DNA from: Henricia sp. BOLD:AAB3569
Lineage: Eukaryota > Echinodermata > Asteroidea > Spinulosida > Echinasteridae
Direction of reading: 5' to 3'
NCBI GenBank assembly: GCA_037783545.1
Contig: JBBELK010000992.1
Coordinates: 496,001 to 560,000, forward strand
Length of the DNA: 64,000 nt
Part shown: positions 21,487 to 31,670 of the stretch, piece by piece
Layout of the letters: every line of letters starts with the position of its first letter
Position numbering within the stretch: position 1 is the first letter of the stretch
Notes under the pieces: generated by a model
What the model was told of the DNA's origin: nothing
What the model saw: the letters and a program-made list of their open reading frames with translations, nothing else
Databases searched by the model: none
Translations under genes and position numbers: made by a program

Positions 21487-21620
21487 TCCAGTCACAATTA
21501 GCTTGCGATTGGTTTGCGAGTAGTTTGCGACGGATTTCTAGGCATTTTCGGCCGGGGCCCCACGGGACCCCTTGCGGCTGCCGGGTAATTTTTGGGCATC
21601 GGGCGGCCTCCGGAGACTAA
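21487..21620 (+). mobile_element. End fragment of the GC-rich TIR element
   Basis: CCAGTCACAATTAGCTTGCG through GGCCGGGGCCCC, CTTGCGGCTGCCGGGTAATT and GGGCATCGGGCGG matches the reverse complement of 31275-31397, the right end of the full element at 30807-31397. It is cut off just before the 436-bp MITE. Confidence 0.8.
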
Positions 21621-21630
21621 AATTGTATAT

Positions 21631-22066
21631 GGGTCTGTCCACAGTAATGGGGTACATTTCTGTAACATTCAAGATCTTAGGTCCGTGTTCACTTCAAATG
21701 TCTTAATTTTATCTTTAAATTATCAAGCTAAACTGAGGAAATAACTTTTTCACCAAGGAGTAAGAAAAATAATCCTACAACATACATTTCTGAAAACCCC
21801 GTGCACAAATTTTCCTATTACGCGTGTAACAAAGACGGAAAAAAATGTCACAAAATTGTCTGTCCACGTTACCTACGTAATAGGAAAATTTGTACACAAG
21901 CTTTTCAAAAATGTATGTTGTGGCAATTTTTTTTTACTTTTTTGGGCAAAAGTTATCTCCTGAGAACAAAACAAGGACATTTCTTTAATTCTGAGATAAA
22001 CTAAAGACATCTGAAAGGAATTATTGACTTACTTTTCAAATGTACCCCATTACTGTGGACAGACCC
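21631..22066 (+). mobile_element. 436-bp MITE, copy 1
   Basis: The TIRs GGGTCTGTCCACAGTAATGG / mirror are flanked by ATAT (21627-21630 and 22067-22070). It carries a 67-codon open frame at 21801-22004 (starts MHKFSYYACNKDGKKCHKIV) found also in copies 2 and 3. All three copies are exactly 436 bp between GGG and CCC, which implies recent spread. Confidence 0.88.
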
Positions 22067-22070
22067 ATAT

Positions 22071-23590
22071 CCTTTGGTCAATTATTTTTTGAGATACGGG
22101 TCAACGAACTTTTACTGATTAGCATGACCTGCTATGTTTGGACAGTTATATCTCGAGTTAATTTCATTCTTTTAGAACTTAAATAAGTGTATGCGATGGT
22201 AAACATCGCACTAAACAAAACACATGCAAAACTGTATACCATTGATAAGTGCAACAAGTACATATCATCATGAAGCTATCGGATGCCTCCATGACTATGC
22301 AGTGCCTGAGTAGACTTGCACTGATCCACAATACATTATAGTGTTGCTGAGAGTGCAGTAGGCCCTACTATATACTGGTATAGTACAGTGTACATGCATT
22401 TATAATACAGCGTGGCTCTGAAATAAACAAGAGAATGGCGCAAGTATAAAAGTCTTGGCCAGAAACCACAGATACTTAATTGTTGCCTGGGCAATAAAAC
22501 TCTTGGTCAGTCCCAACATGGAGCTATAAAAAGGTCCCAGTCCTCTGCATTAAAGTATGGGAATTGCTTAGGAATGTGACCTTCATTAATATGCAGCAAA
22601 ATCAAGAGTTAAAAGTTGCAGTAATTTAAATGGATCTATGGCGGGTTATATGTATGCACTGCAAAAAGTAAAAATAACAGTTCACACAGGATAGTCATTA
22701 CAATCTAACTGATAATACATGTAGTAAAATTATTACCTATAAAAACGTGAGTAGGTATATACATTCACACCACAAGATTTCCAGTTTGTGGCAAAACTAT
22801 TGAAGCGTAACGTACTTGCATTATAATACATGCAAGTACATGTGTCTGGAAATCAATGAGCGTCACATAATATTTTATGTGTGTGCCAAAATAATTGCAA
22901 AAACCTCAAAGCACAGCAATGGTCGTGCTTCTCCAATAAAACATAAGACTGGGCATTAATAATTAAGTACACTAATAATAATTTCCAAATAAAGTCACGT
23001 GCTTTCCTTGGCTGTTTTTACAGGTAGGCCTATGTTACATTATTTGTCTTTTTTATAAATATCATTTTTTATCATTATAAGTTCAGGAAAGCGACAAAAT
23101 ATGAAAATGGTTACACACATGCATGTCACTTTTTTTTTCTTTTTCATAAGCACATAACCCGAATGTTACGAGTGCATTACTTGTATAAAACTGTTGCTGA
23201 TATTTAAAGAGATACGTAAGCAGGACATGTTGAACATTATCATAAAAATCAACCATACCAGAAAAGAACAGTATACAATTCATGATTAATTTGCGTTTGG
23301 AAGAATTAATTTTATTTGGGATTTCCTGTCAGGAAAGGGAGAAAAACAGACCCCAATTAATACAATTTATGAATCAATCTATACAATATAAAAAGACGTA
23401 AAATGCAAAACTTAAATATCTAAAAGTAGCCAATCATTCAGAACCTTCAAGTCCAAATTCATAGACAACTTCTATGAATTTGTAAACCAGTAGCCTATTA
23501 TTAAGAAGAAAGCTACTCCAGTTTTGGTTTAGTTGAAACCTGTAAATACGCTGCGCACAATCTAAATTAATATTCGTGATCAATTTCGAA
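22071..23590. other. ARRDC intron 1, no recognised feature
   Basis: AT-rich DNA; frames at 23083-23283 and 23434-23640 have no recognisable domain. Confidence 0.4.
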
Positions 23591-23602
23591 TACACTGTAT
23601 GT

Positions 23603-24038
23603 GGGTCTGTCCACAGTAATGGGGTACATTTCTGTAACATTCAAGATCTTAGGTCCCAGTTCACTTCAAATGTCTTAATTTTATCTTTAAATTATCAAGC
23701 TAAACTGAGGAAATAACTTTTTCACCAAGGAGTAAGAAAAATAGTCCTACAACATACATTTCTGAAAACCTCGTGCACAAATTTTCCTATTACGCATGTA
23801 ACAAAGACGGAAAAAAATGTCACAAAATTGTCTGTCCACGTTACATGCGTAATAGGACAATTTGTACACAAGCTTTTCAAAAATGTATGTTGTGGCAACA
23901 ATTTCTTACCTTTTTGGGCAAAAGTTATCTCCTGAGAACAAAACAAGGACATTTCTTTAATTCTGAGATAAACTAAAGACATCTGAAAGGAATTATTGAC
24001 TTATTTTTCAAATGTACCCCATTACTGTGGACAGACCC
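23603..24038 (+). mobile_element. 436-bp MITE, copy 2
   Basis: Same ends and length as copy 1. The left flank is ATGT (23599-23602) and the right flank ATAT (24039-24042), so the duplicated target has one mutation. The internal 67-codon frame (23773-23976) is open, with a few substitutions. Confidence 0.88.
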
Positions 24039-24160
24039 ATATGTATTTGTAGGTACCACCAGATTAAACAAAAAATAAAGAAAGATCCCCCTTCCTCCAT
24101 AGGTTTTGTGGCCTTGGTGTAAATCACTTCTCAGGTGATTAAATGCTGATTTGTCTGTCA

Positions 24161-24346
24161 CAGTTTGTGGGAGCCGGTGAGTCGTTAATATTCATGACTA
24201 CCAGGCTGTTGCATTGGCGCAACGTTCTCTCATTTGACAAGCCAGGATTATTGTGCTCAGTGACTCCTTCAGCACTGTTTCCATCGGCTCCGATGGAAAT
24301 GCACGGTAAGACTTGATGACAGAAATAATCGAGAGTGTACGAGTAA
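24161..24346 (-). repeat. ~190-bp dispersed repeat, copy 1
   Basis: From CAGTTTGTGGGAGCCGGTGA to GAGTGTACGAGTAAT it matches the reverse complement of 31451-31657 almost end to end. It includes CACTGTTTCCATCGGCTCCG. Family and mechanism unknown. The endonuclease frame of the neighbouring LINE runs into it, so it may be inserted in, or captured by, that LINE. Confidence 0.75.
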
Positions 24347-25110
24347 TTGAACAGTGGTGTTTACATCGATATTGAAATCACCCAACAAAGCTATGGCAAG
24401 GTAGCTATGGGCAAAGGGTAAAATCGATTCCTGTACGGTGTCATAATAATAAAAGAATTTGGAGTTAGCATTCGGTGGTCTGTATAATAGTATGGTACCT
24501 CGATTACAAGAGATTTCTACCCACAACAATTCAAGGTCAGGATACTCAAATTTACAACAACGTGAAGGTTCTAAGTGATTTGATACAGCAACAAATATAC
24601 CACCACCATGTCTGTGTCGGTCCTTTCTAAACATTGAGTATTTAGGATTCAGGTTAAATTCACCATCGAGAATAGTTGGGTCTATAGCCAGTACTTATTC
24701 AGTTACAAAGGCAATATCAATGTTGTTAACAAGAAGTTCCGATTGAAACAAAACAAGCTTATTGACAAGTCTTCTAGCATTATAAAATACACAATTTGAT
24801 TTGTTAGTGTTGCAGTTCTGTACTGTTGTTGTCAGAAGACTTGGATGATGTTGAACTGTCGGGGCCAGGATTTGGGTGAACATCACCAGACAGTTGAACC
24901 TGAAAAGATGAGGCCGAGTTGGGGTAGTAGGTGATCGGGAATTTACCAAATCTTCGATGACGGCAAGGTTTGATGGTGGAATTGCTAGCAGGTACATGAT
25001 GGCGAATGGCATGATGATCACATGCTAGAAGTAGTGAGTCAGTGGAGAAACTTGTAGAACTGCTTTGGTGACAGTTCAGGCCGGAAAGTGTCCAATTTGT
25101 TGGGAATTTC
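24347..25110 (-). pseudogene. CR1-like LINE fragment: 2A-like leader and APE endonuclease N-part
   Basis: Minus strand. 24804-25124 encodes a Ser-rich segment with LSGDVHPNPGP, close to the 2A ribosome-skipping consensus D-(V/I)-E-x-N-P-G-P described in CR1/L2-type LINEs. An overlapping frame (24695-25021) has VFYNARRLVNKLVLF and NIDIAFVTE, which is the start of an APE endonuclease. 24347-24634 continues FRKDRHRHGGGIFVAV, DLELLWVEISC and ALLGDFNIDV. The end of the endonuclease and all of the RT are missing. Stop codons and at least one frameshift split it. It lies in ARRDC intron 1 and is dead. Confidence 0.8.
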
Positions 25111-25229
25111 TGTCCAGGAATCAAAGTTTACATGGTGGTGCTTGAGGATAATCACTTCATCAGCTGGACAAATATGCTTCTCGTATAGTCAGCTACTATT
25201 GCACACTTCATCAAGTGTGTATATGTATC

Positions 25230-25252
25230 AATCTCTCTCTCTCTCTCTCTCT
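25230..25252. repeat. (CT)n microsatellite
   Basis: About ten CT units directly left of the 9-bp target duplication of the next element. Confidence 0.9.
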
Positions 25253-25260
25253 GTAATGTC

Positions 25261-26451
25261 TAGACTGGTTCCCGCTCCACATATTCCACATACAACGACT
25301 GAATATGAGGACCGGCTACTGTGGTGTTTAAAATAGCACTTAGCATTACGTCATGCATTTATTTTTAGGAGCGCATTCATATTTGAAAAGGGTACATTCC
25401 ATATTTGGCCAATACTAATTTAATATATTAACCTTAAAATATTACACATGCCCACTATAGCATCAAAAATCAAATTCAAACCTTGTTTGCATCATCGTAA
25501 AAAACACGCGGCGAAACACTGACGAATCGTACCCGCGACGATTAACGATAACGTCCGGACGTGCATTCGGGTAACTTCGGGAACCTTCGGGAAAAGGAGG
25601 ATTTCCTCCCGTTTCAGTATGGCGGACAAACATGTATACTGGCGGTGGCCGGACCGTAAAATCGGTCTAGTGATCGAATTTTTAGTCGGGGAACCAGACT
25701 ACTGCCGATAAATCTGTGTTTTCTATGAAGGCGTGGATCCAGGGGGGGTGGTTAACCCCGCCCCCTGCTCCGACTAACAAACACAAAATTTCCTGTGTGT
25801 CCGGCGCCAGTGTCGGCAACATGCTGATATAAAAATTAATGGTAACCCCCCGCCCCACAAATTTGTATTTTAATGACACTGCATCCGCCACCGATTTGCA
25901 TGAAATAAACCTGTCGCAATTGGCGGGCATTCAAGGCTGGCAGCAGAGCATCGGAGCGACGATATCCTCGCAGAGAGAGTGCATGTGTTCTGGTAGAAAC
26001 CTATCCGCTATTTACACACTTTCAGACATTGTCGTACACATGTCATAATAATAAAAGAGTGGTAACACGCGACCCATAGCGACTTTATCCATAGCGTGAC
26101 CCATAGCGACCTTTATCCATAGCGTTCCTTTATCCGACTTATTTATAGTCTGGTCCGGTAAAGTATTTGTCAGTACAGACTACCTTTCGCACTCACTGAA
26201 TGACACGGAAACGCTTTACCATTTTGTGAACCGTTTGACTCAGATTAAAATATAAAACAAACATTTTCTTTGGCCCGCTGGTAAACCGACAGTCTTTGCC
26301 GTTTGTCTTTGCCGTTTGTTTTGTCTGGTAACTTCGGGAACCTTCGAAAAAAGGAGGATTTCCTCCTGTTCAATATGGCGGACAAACATGTATACTGGCG
26401 GACCTTAAAATCAGTCTAGTGATCGAATTTTTTGGTCCAGGAACCAGACTA
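25261..26451. mobile_element. Composite TIR element with 9-bp target duplication
   Basis: The ends TAGACTGGTTCCCGCTCC and (reverse complement) TAGTCTGGTTCCTGGACC are flanked by the exact 9-bp repeat TGTAATGTC at 25252-25260 and 26452-26460. Inside are further ends of the same family (GGAACCAGACTA at 25690-25701; TAGTCTGGTCCGG at 26146) and two copies of a segment with GGAGGATTTCCTCC and TATGGCGGACAAACATGTAT (about 25596-25640 and 26353-26395). It is therefore two partial elements joined, yet it transposed as one unit. No transposase. Confidence 0.82.
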
Positions 26452-26460
26452 TGTAATGTC

Positions 26461-27854
26461 CCGGTCCTTTTCAAACAATGGAGGCCGGGCGCTATCTTAA
26501 AAACGAAACCTCACTCTTAATTTTCATCGATACCAACTTCATGAGGTTTTACAACGTTTTCCTGGTGTATTTTTGACGTTTTAAAATGTAACATTTGAGA
26601 ACGATTTCACACAAATTGTGCCCTAAAATTGTAAAAATTCAGCATTAAGGAAACCACGAAAGACCATTTTTGTGGGAAAAACTGGAGTTTGAGGAACATT
26701 TTTCACCCTTCAAAGTTGGAGAATTTTGTTTCGCATGGATTCGCAAAGCATTTGTTTGTAAACACAGACCGTTAGCACATACACTGTGACTATGCGGACT
26801 TCTTTTTGGCCGAAAATATTTGTTTCTCAAAAACGAAACGAAGGATTTCGCCCTAACTTCACAATTCGTTTAAGGGCATCGTTACACACCTTATACTTTT
26901 TTTTGAATCCCCCTTCCCCTCCCCTTATTCTTTTTCATATGCTAAGACAACTCGTCTGCGAACCTGTGCAAGTCCACACAATTACGGGGCTACCTGGTTT
27001 ATGCGGACCTCTTTTGTCCGCAGGTTCGTATAGTGTACTACACGCTCAGGAGTACACAGGCGCAGGCGGCGGCCGAGGCACTCTTTGCACATCCAGCATA
27101 GCCTCACCTTGGGATTTTTCCCAAGATCTTTGGAATAATATTTTTACTTGGAATTTTACTTGTGATTTTTAATCTGGGCGAATGGTACTGTTTTTTTAAA
27201 TATGTCGAATTTTTTTTTCAAATAAAGCACTATAAAGATGAATGTTGTTAGAACATGTACATTTTTTACAACAAATCGCACATTATAAACAAGATTAAGC
27301 AAAAAACTTTGGTATTACTATTCCTGGATAAATGTACTCGGTTGGAAACTGTTTTTTAATTTGACACCGACGACCAAATATAAACATACAAACTACTGGA
27401 TAATTGTAATGTAGGGGACCTCCAGATACTTGTCTAAATAGTAATTAAATGGTGACTTTGAAGCTTGGTAGACCTCATAATAATGTTTTGAACTTCAAAA
27501 ATTGATTTGCGTACCTGCAGTGGCTTGTTAAAGTTTTACAGCCAGAAATTACTCATTTACAAATTTAAAATGAGCATAACCCAAGCATAACTTTTTGCTA
27601 TTGAGCTCATTTTAGCAACATCGGATTTCTTATTTGATTATCTTTTCAGCGATACTACATTTTGTTAGGGTTGCTTTATTGTGAAAAATTGCCGGACTCC
27701 ATACCTTTAACTGGTTGGGCAGATTAACACGATGTCAATACGTCCTGAAATCGAAATACATTTACATGTACATGCTGTTAAATATATATATATGCACGCT
27801 GCTAAATTCGCACACGATTTATATTAAGCAAGATGTAACCTTATAATAACTCAC
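26461..27854. other. ARRDC intron 1 proximal part, no recognised feature
   Basis: Holds one small palindromic region near 27100-27135 (CTTGGGATTTTTCCCAAG) and AT-rich DNA. The frame at 26786-27172 has no recognisable domain. Confidence 0.4.
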
Positions 27855-27972
27855 CTCTAAACTGTTTGGTTTCGTGCAAATCAAGAAACACGTGCCCCTG
27901 GATGACGTCCCCGCCATTAAACACCTCTTGGTTGTTATCAAAGACAATGTGGAATGCTCGGACTTTGCCCAT
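27855..27972 (-). CDS. ARRDC (alpha-arrestin) gene, coding exon 1
   Basis: First coding exon of an arrestin-domain-containing protein, a family of cytosolic/membrane adaptors that recruit NEDD4-type ubiquitin ligases to receptors. The ATG at 27972-27970 opens a frame starting MGKVRAFHIVFDNNQEVF, the typical first beta-strand of an arrestin N-domain, followed by a GGDVIQGHV turn (compare GE/GD-x-V-x-G-x-V in the family). It encodes 39 codons plus one base and ends at a strong donor (exon G at 27855, then GTGAGT), giving a phase-1 intron. The next exon of the same protein is found 11.5 kb away at 16326-16192 in the matching phase. Observed: frame, start, donor. Known: family motif. Inferred: ARRDC identity; which paralogue is not resolved. 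Confidence 0.85.
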
Positions 27973-28540
27973 AATGTCCAAATAACTCCCAGCATCACAC
28001 GGGATGCTGATGCTCTTTCACCCCAAATTCACCGCGCACTGCTGGGGAAATCGAACCTATAGATGTGTTGCTCTTTTGTCGTTGATGTATTCAGCTTTCA
28101 ACGCTAAGTAATTTTTCCCAAACAGATTATAACGCGTCAACACAACCCAGCTCGAGGATACGATGAAAGTGCCATGCCATCAATGGCTTCAAGCTGTACA
28201 CGCACGGCACTCATTCCCTTGCCTTCTTTATGTACACGGCATAATTTGTCTTGATCGCTGAAACGTGTCTGCTACACGGCGACACCAGACGTGTATATTA
28301 CTTCCACATTATGCAGGTTGCATCTTTCCAACTGTAGCCCATTTCGTGCTTGGCATCGGGTCACGGACGGAATCTCCACAGGCTCTGTGCAGGAATCTAC
28401 GTAGTAGACAAAACCATAAACATATGGTAATTAGGATATAGGCTACCATTCACGGAACGTTGAACATCCAGCCAGTTTAGAGATTTACAGAAACCCATGC
28501 ATCATGCACGGTGAAGATATGGTGTAATGCTATTCTATAA
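27973..28540 (-). promoter_or_regulatory. Probable 5' UTR and promoter region of the ARRDC gene
   Basis: Sequence immediately upstream (minus sense) of the ARRDC start codon and outside any recognised repeat until the TIR element near 28545. The transcription start should fall here unless there is a further non-coding exon. I see no convincing TATA box or CpG island, so this is placement by position only. Confidence 0.35.
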
Positions 28541-28544
28541 ACCG

Positions 28545-29570
28545 TATCGAGTACTAGTAGCCGCCATTTCGTGGGGCAGTTTCTTTGTTCCTTGAGGACA
28601 TGCATGCATGGTTACACATATCGTCACCGTCATCACGAAGAGACACAAGTGGCCAAATATCGCGTTTTCATCGATTTTGAGATTTTGGCCAAAAACGACT
28701 TAGTACTGCACGGCCTACAACCTGGGGCCAATTTCATGGCGCTGCTAAGCACAAAAATTTGCTTAGCACAGGATTTATTTGCTTTATAAAATGGATTACA
28801 AGCCAAGCATATTCGCCAACTTGTGTTCTTCGCAAGAGTAGTAGGAGAATACCTTTCAATACACATCACTTACGATTTTGGCTGGCAATCCATTTTTGCA
28901 AAATAAAGCAAACAAATCCTGTGCTAAGCAAATTTTTGTGCTAAGCAACGCCATGAAATTGGCCCCTGGTGAGGTCTATTTATCGAAAATATAACGAGAA
29001 GTCTGTAATTAGCCAAGTAGAGATGAATTGTCAATCATATAATATACCCAATAAATTAGCCAAGTAGAGATGAATTGTCAATCCTGTCATATACCCCATT
29101 ATAATTTACCCAGGTGGAAACATTTCACAAAAGTCCCATTTTCCGTTTTCACGAAGAGAGAAAAGATTACTTTGCCTGTCTGTGAAGGGGGAATTAACAC
29201 AGGCGCGCTGGAACAAAAACAGCGTTTCGCGTTTCACGAAGAGACAAATGTCTTTGGAAATTAATTACTACGATTGTAATGGTTAAATTAATATTATATT
29301 GGTACAGATTTTAAATTCAAGATCCCAACTTTTCATACAGATCACATAGTAGGCCTACCAAATAGACCCTGAAGAAATGCGCAAAATTTTAGTTTCAAAA
29401 AGTGACCAACTTCAAACTCGATTTTCTCAAAAACACTTTCTGACGCTTAGCGCCGGGCAAATGTGTTACTTCGCGATTACGGTGACGTTATTGTGCTTCC
29501 ATTGTTGAACGGTTTGAGTAACAAAAGGTGCCCCACGAAATGGCGGCTATTCGATATGGTCTATTAAATC
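28545..29570. mobile_element. ~1-kb TIR element containing a smaller MITE
   Basis: The left end ATCGAGTACTAGTAGCCGCC, ATTTCGTGGGGCA is mirrored at 29524-29565 (TGCCCCACGAAATGGCGGCT, ATTCGATAT). Subterminal blocks also mirror (CGTCACCGTCATCACGAAG versus the reverse complement at 29470-29495). Inside are a 245-bp MITE and a short tandem duplication (TTAGCCAAGTAGAGATGAAT twice, 29008 and 29053). Confidence 0.65.
28723..28968. mobile_element. MITE of the GGGGCCAATTTCAT family, copy 1
   Basis: The inverted ends (CTGGGGCCAATTTCATGGCG, then CTGCTAAGCACAAAAATTTGC) are nearly perfect over about 70 bp. The same family, with TTAAGC in place of CTAAGC, is at 63107-63471. Confidence 0.85.
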
Positions 29571-29769
29571 GGCTGTACTTCATTTTATGACTAGGTATAG
29601 ACCGCCGAAGTGTATATATAATACGTTATCTTTTGTTGAAGTTGCCCAGGAACTGTAGACCATTGGCAGAGTTCAATTATTTTGTTCGTTCGTAGTAAAT
29701 GCGAGGTCATAATAGGCAGATAATTATATGAATTTTAGAAACGAGATTGTTGTGATGCTTCGACGGGAT

Positions 29770-29842
29770 GCCTACATAGCTCAGTTGGTAGAGCAGTTGG
29801 CCATGCATGCCAAGGGCATGGGTTCGAATCCCAGTCGGGGCA
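29770..29842 (+). tRNA. tRNA-like (Ala-TGC loop), probably a SINE or pseudogene
   Basis: It has a perfect A box (TAGCTCAGTTGGTAGAGC), a perfect anticodon stem TTGGC-CATGCAT-GCCAA (loop anticodon TGC) and a perfect B box GGTTCGAATCC. The acceptor stem (GCCTACA/TCGGGGC) has two or three mismatches, so charging as a normal tRNA is doubtful. It is flanked by an inverted repeat (ATTTTAGAAACGAGA at 29732; CTCATGTTTCTAAAAT at 29853). Confidence 0.55.
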
Positions 29843-29998
29843 TTGCAATTTTCTCATGTTTCTAAAATACATCTCTGTTATTGTCAATCCTATCATATAC
29901 CCTCATAAGATAATTATATAGCAAATATTCTTGTTAACCAAAACGTGAATGTTCACTGTTGCAAAAATGGCACTTTATGGTCCGAAATTTGGACCAAC

Positions 29999-30141
29999 AG
30001 GGGCGGATCCAGGAGAGGGTTTTGCCGTCAGCTTCTTTCGGACAGGCGGACACACAACAAATGCATTACATTATATTTTTTTGTGTCGGAGCAGGGAGGG
30101 GTTTTGACCCCCAAAAGTCCCCCTCTGGATCCGCGCCTGCA
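29999..30141. mobile_element. hAT-like MITE, CAGGGGCGGATCCAG ends
   Basis: CAGGGGCGGATCCAGGAGAG and (reverse complement) CAGGCGCGGATCCAGAGGG form the TIRs. The CAGGGGCG start is the hAT pattern. The flanking 8-bp repeat is not recognisable. Confidence 0.75.
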
Positions 30142-30259
30142 ATCAGCACTTCATACTTCTCGTATACCCATTCGTTGTAAACAGAAACCACAAAGGGAAC
30201 ATTTTCCGTGATTTGTCTGTTACAACATCACAAAATAACAGGAAGGACAGTAATCGCTA

Positions 30260-30420
30260 GAGTATTATTATTTGTTTTATTTATTTCCTTTATTTATACA
30301 GGGTAAAAGCTTAAACAGCATAAAGCTGGTTTTTATTGAGGCCCTGTTATAATGATAAAATAAAAAAAATATAAAGTACATCATTGTTTGTTGAAAAATG
30401 TCTAATACAAACTTTTAACA
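30260..30420 (-). mobile_element. 3' end fragment of a CR1/Daphne-like LINE
   Basis: On plus: ATTTATTTCCTTTATTTATA, then CAGGGTAAAAGC..TAAACAG..AAAGCTGGTTTTTATTGAGGC. It aligns with the 3' tail of the LINE at 39905-42005 (ATTTATTCCATTTATTTACC, CAGGGTGTGCCCAAACAG..ACTGGTTTCCATTTGGGCCC). 5'-truncated copy, minus sense. Confidence 0.7.
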
Positions 30421-30448
30421 AGAAAGTAAAATACATGTAACGGTTTTA

Positions 30449-30600
30449 GTGATAGATAAATTAAAAATGAAACAAAACAAAAACGCACACACACAAAAAC
30501 AAAACAAAAACAAAAAAAATGAAACAAAAACAAAAACAAACAAAACAAAAACAAGCACCATGACACCCCCAACAAACAACAAACAAACAAACAATCCAAA
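30449..30600. repeat. A-rich (AAAAC)n low-complexity tract
   Basis: Runs of AAAACA/CAAAAAC with CACACAC. Frames across it (Lys/Asn/Thr on plus, Phe/Leu/Cys on minus) are composition artefacts. Confidence 0.9.
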
Positions 30601-30806
30601 GAATACAAAATTATTAAAAATTAAAATTGATAGGCAGCAAAACAAAGATAAAGATAAGTGTAAATCTGGACCCAACAACGTAAAAACAAGATGACAATAT
30701 ACATTGGATAAAATTATATAGAATCTAAAGAGAAGGTGCTAAAATAAAAGTCGCACAGAGTTGTGATTTGAACATGGCTAGTGAAGCTGGGCTGTCTTCA
30801 TATTTA

Positions 30807-31397
30807 AGTCACAATTAGAGCGGAGGCCGGGCGGCGTGTGCGATTTATAGGCATGCATCGGTCGGCGTGTAGAGGTCGGCGAAAGATCGCGCGATAGGGC
30901 GGTCACAGTCACAGTTAAAAGTGTCTCTCACGCTGCCATGACGGAATGGGGTCGAATTCTTGGCCCGTTTATCGGCCTGATGTCCTCCCAATGTCCTGCA
31001 TATGTCACTGCGATACCCCGGCCGATGTCTGGCCGATTTACGGCCGGGCGCCGCCAAGTTGGCCGGACGCCGCGCGGGGCCCGGCCGGCGTCTGAGCGGC
31101 GTCTGGGCGGCGCCTGGCCGATATATGGATTGTCTGGGTTGCCCAAAATTTGGCACGGCCCCGCCCGATGTGTGCGATGCCCTGCCGGACATCGACCAGG
31201 CACCGATCGATTTATTGCAGACCGATTGATGCGAAACGCCGCACCAGGTTTTAAGTCCGAGTTAAAAGTAACTCGATGCCCGCCCGATGCCCAAAAATTA
31301 CCCGGCAGCCGCAAGGAGTCCCGTGAGGCCCCGGCCGAAAATGCCTAGAAATCCGTCGCAAACTACTCGCAAACCCATCGCAAGCTAATTGTGACTG
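30807..31397. mobile_element. GC-rich TIR element, ~590 bp
   Basis: Short inverted ends AGTCACAATTAG (30807) / CTAATTGTGACT (31385-31396). The interior is very GC-rich with repeated CGGCCG, CCGATGTC and GGGCGGCG words, which open long but meaningless frames on both strands. A piece of the right end is at 21487-21620. Confidence 0.75.
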
Positions 31398-31450
31398 GGT
31401 TATTACATGGGGTGGCAGTTGATTCCAAGTATTGGCACCACTGACTGAGA

Positions 31451-31657
31451 AGCTGGAAGCATAATATTCTCATTACTCGTACACTCTCGATTATTTCTGT
31501 TATTAAGTCTTACCGTGCATTTACATCGGAGCCGATGGAAACAGTGCTTAAGGAGTCACAGGGGCACGGTAATCCCTTGTCCAATGAGAGAACGTTGCAC
31601 CAATGCCACAGCCTGGTAATCCTGAATATTAACGACCCACCAGCTCCCACAGACTGA
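31451..31657 (+). repeat. ~190-bp dispersed repeat, copy 2
   Basis: Reverse-complement match of 24161-24346. It abuts the TTGAATGG-type tail of the LINE at 31671 onward. Confidence 0.75.
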
Positions 31658-31670
31658 ATGGTTGAATGGT

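Noticed and set aside
29770-29842. Functional tRNA-Ala gene
   Set aside because: Acceptor stem mismatches and surrounding inverted repeat; listed as tRNA-like only.
30845-31348. Overlapping ~115-136 codon frames on both strands
   Set aside because: They come from extreme GC content of a TIR element; no domain, and both strands are equally open.
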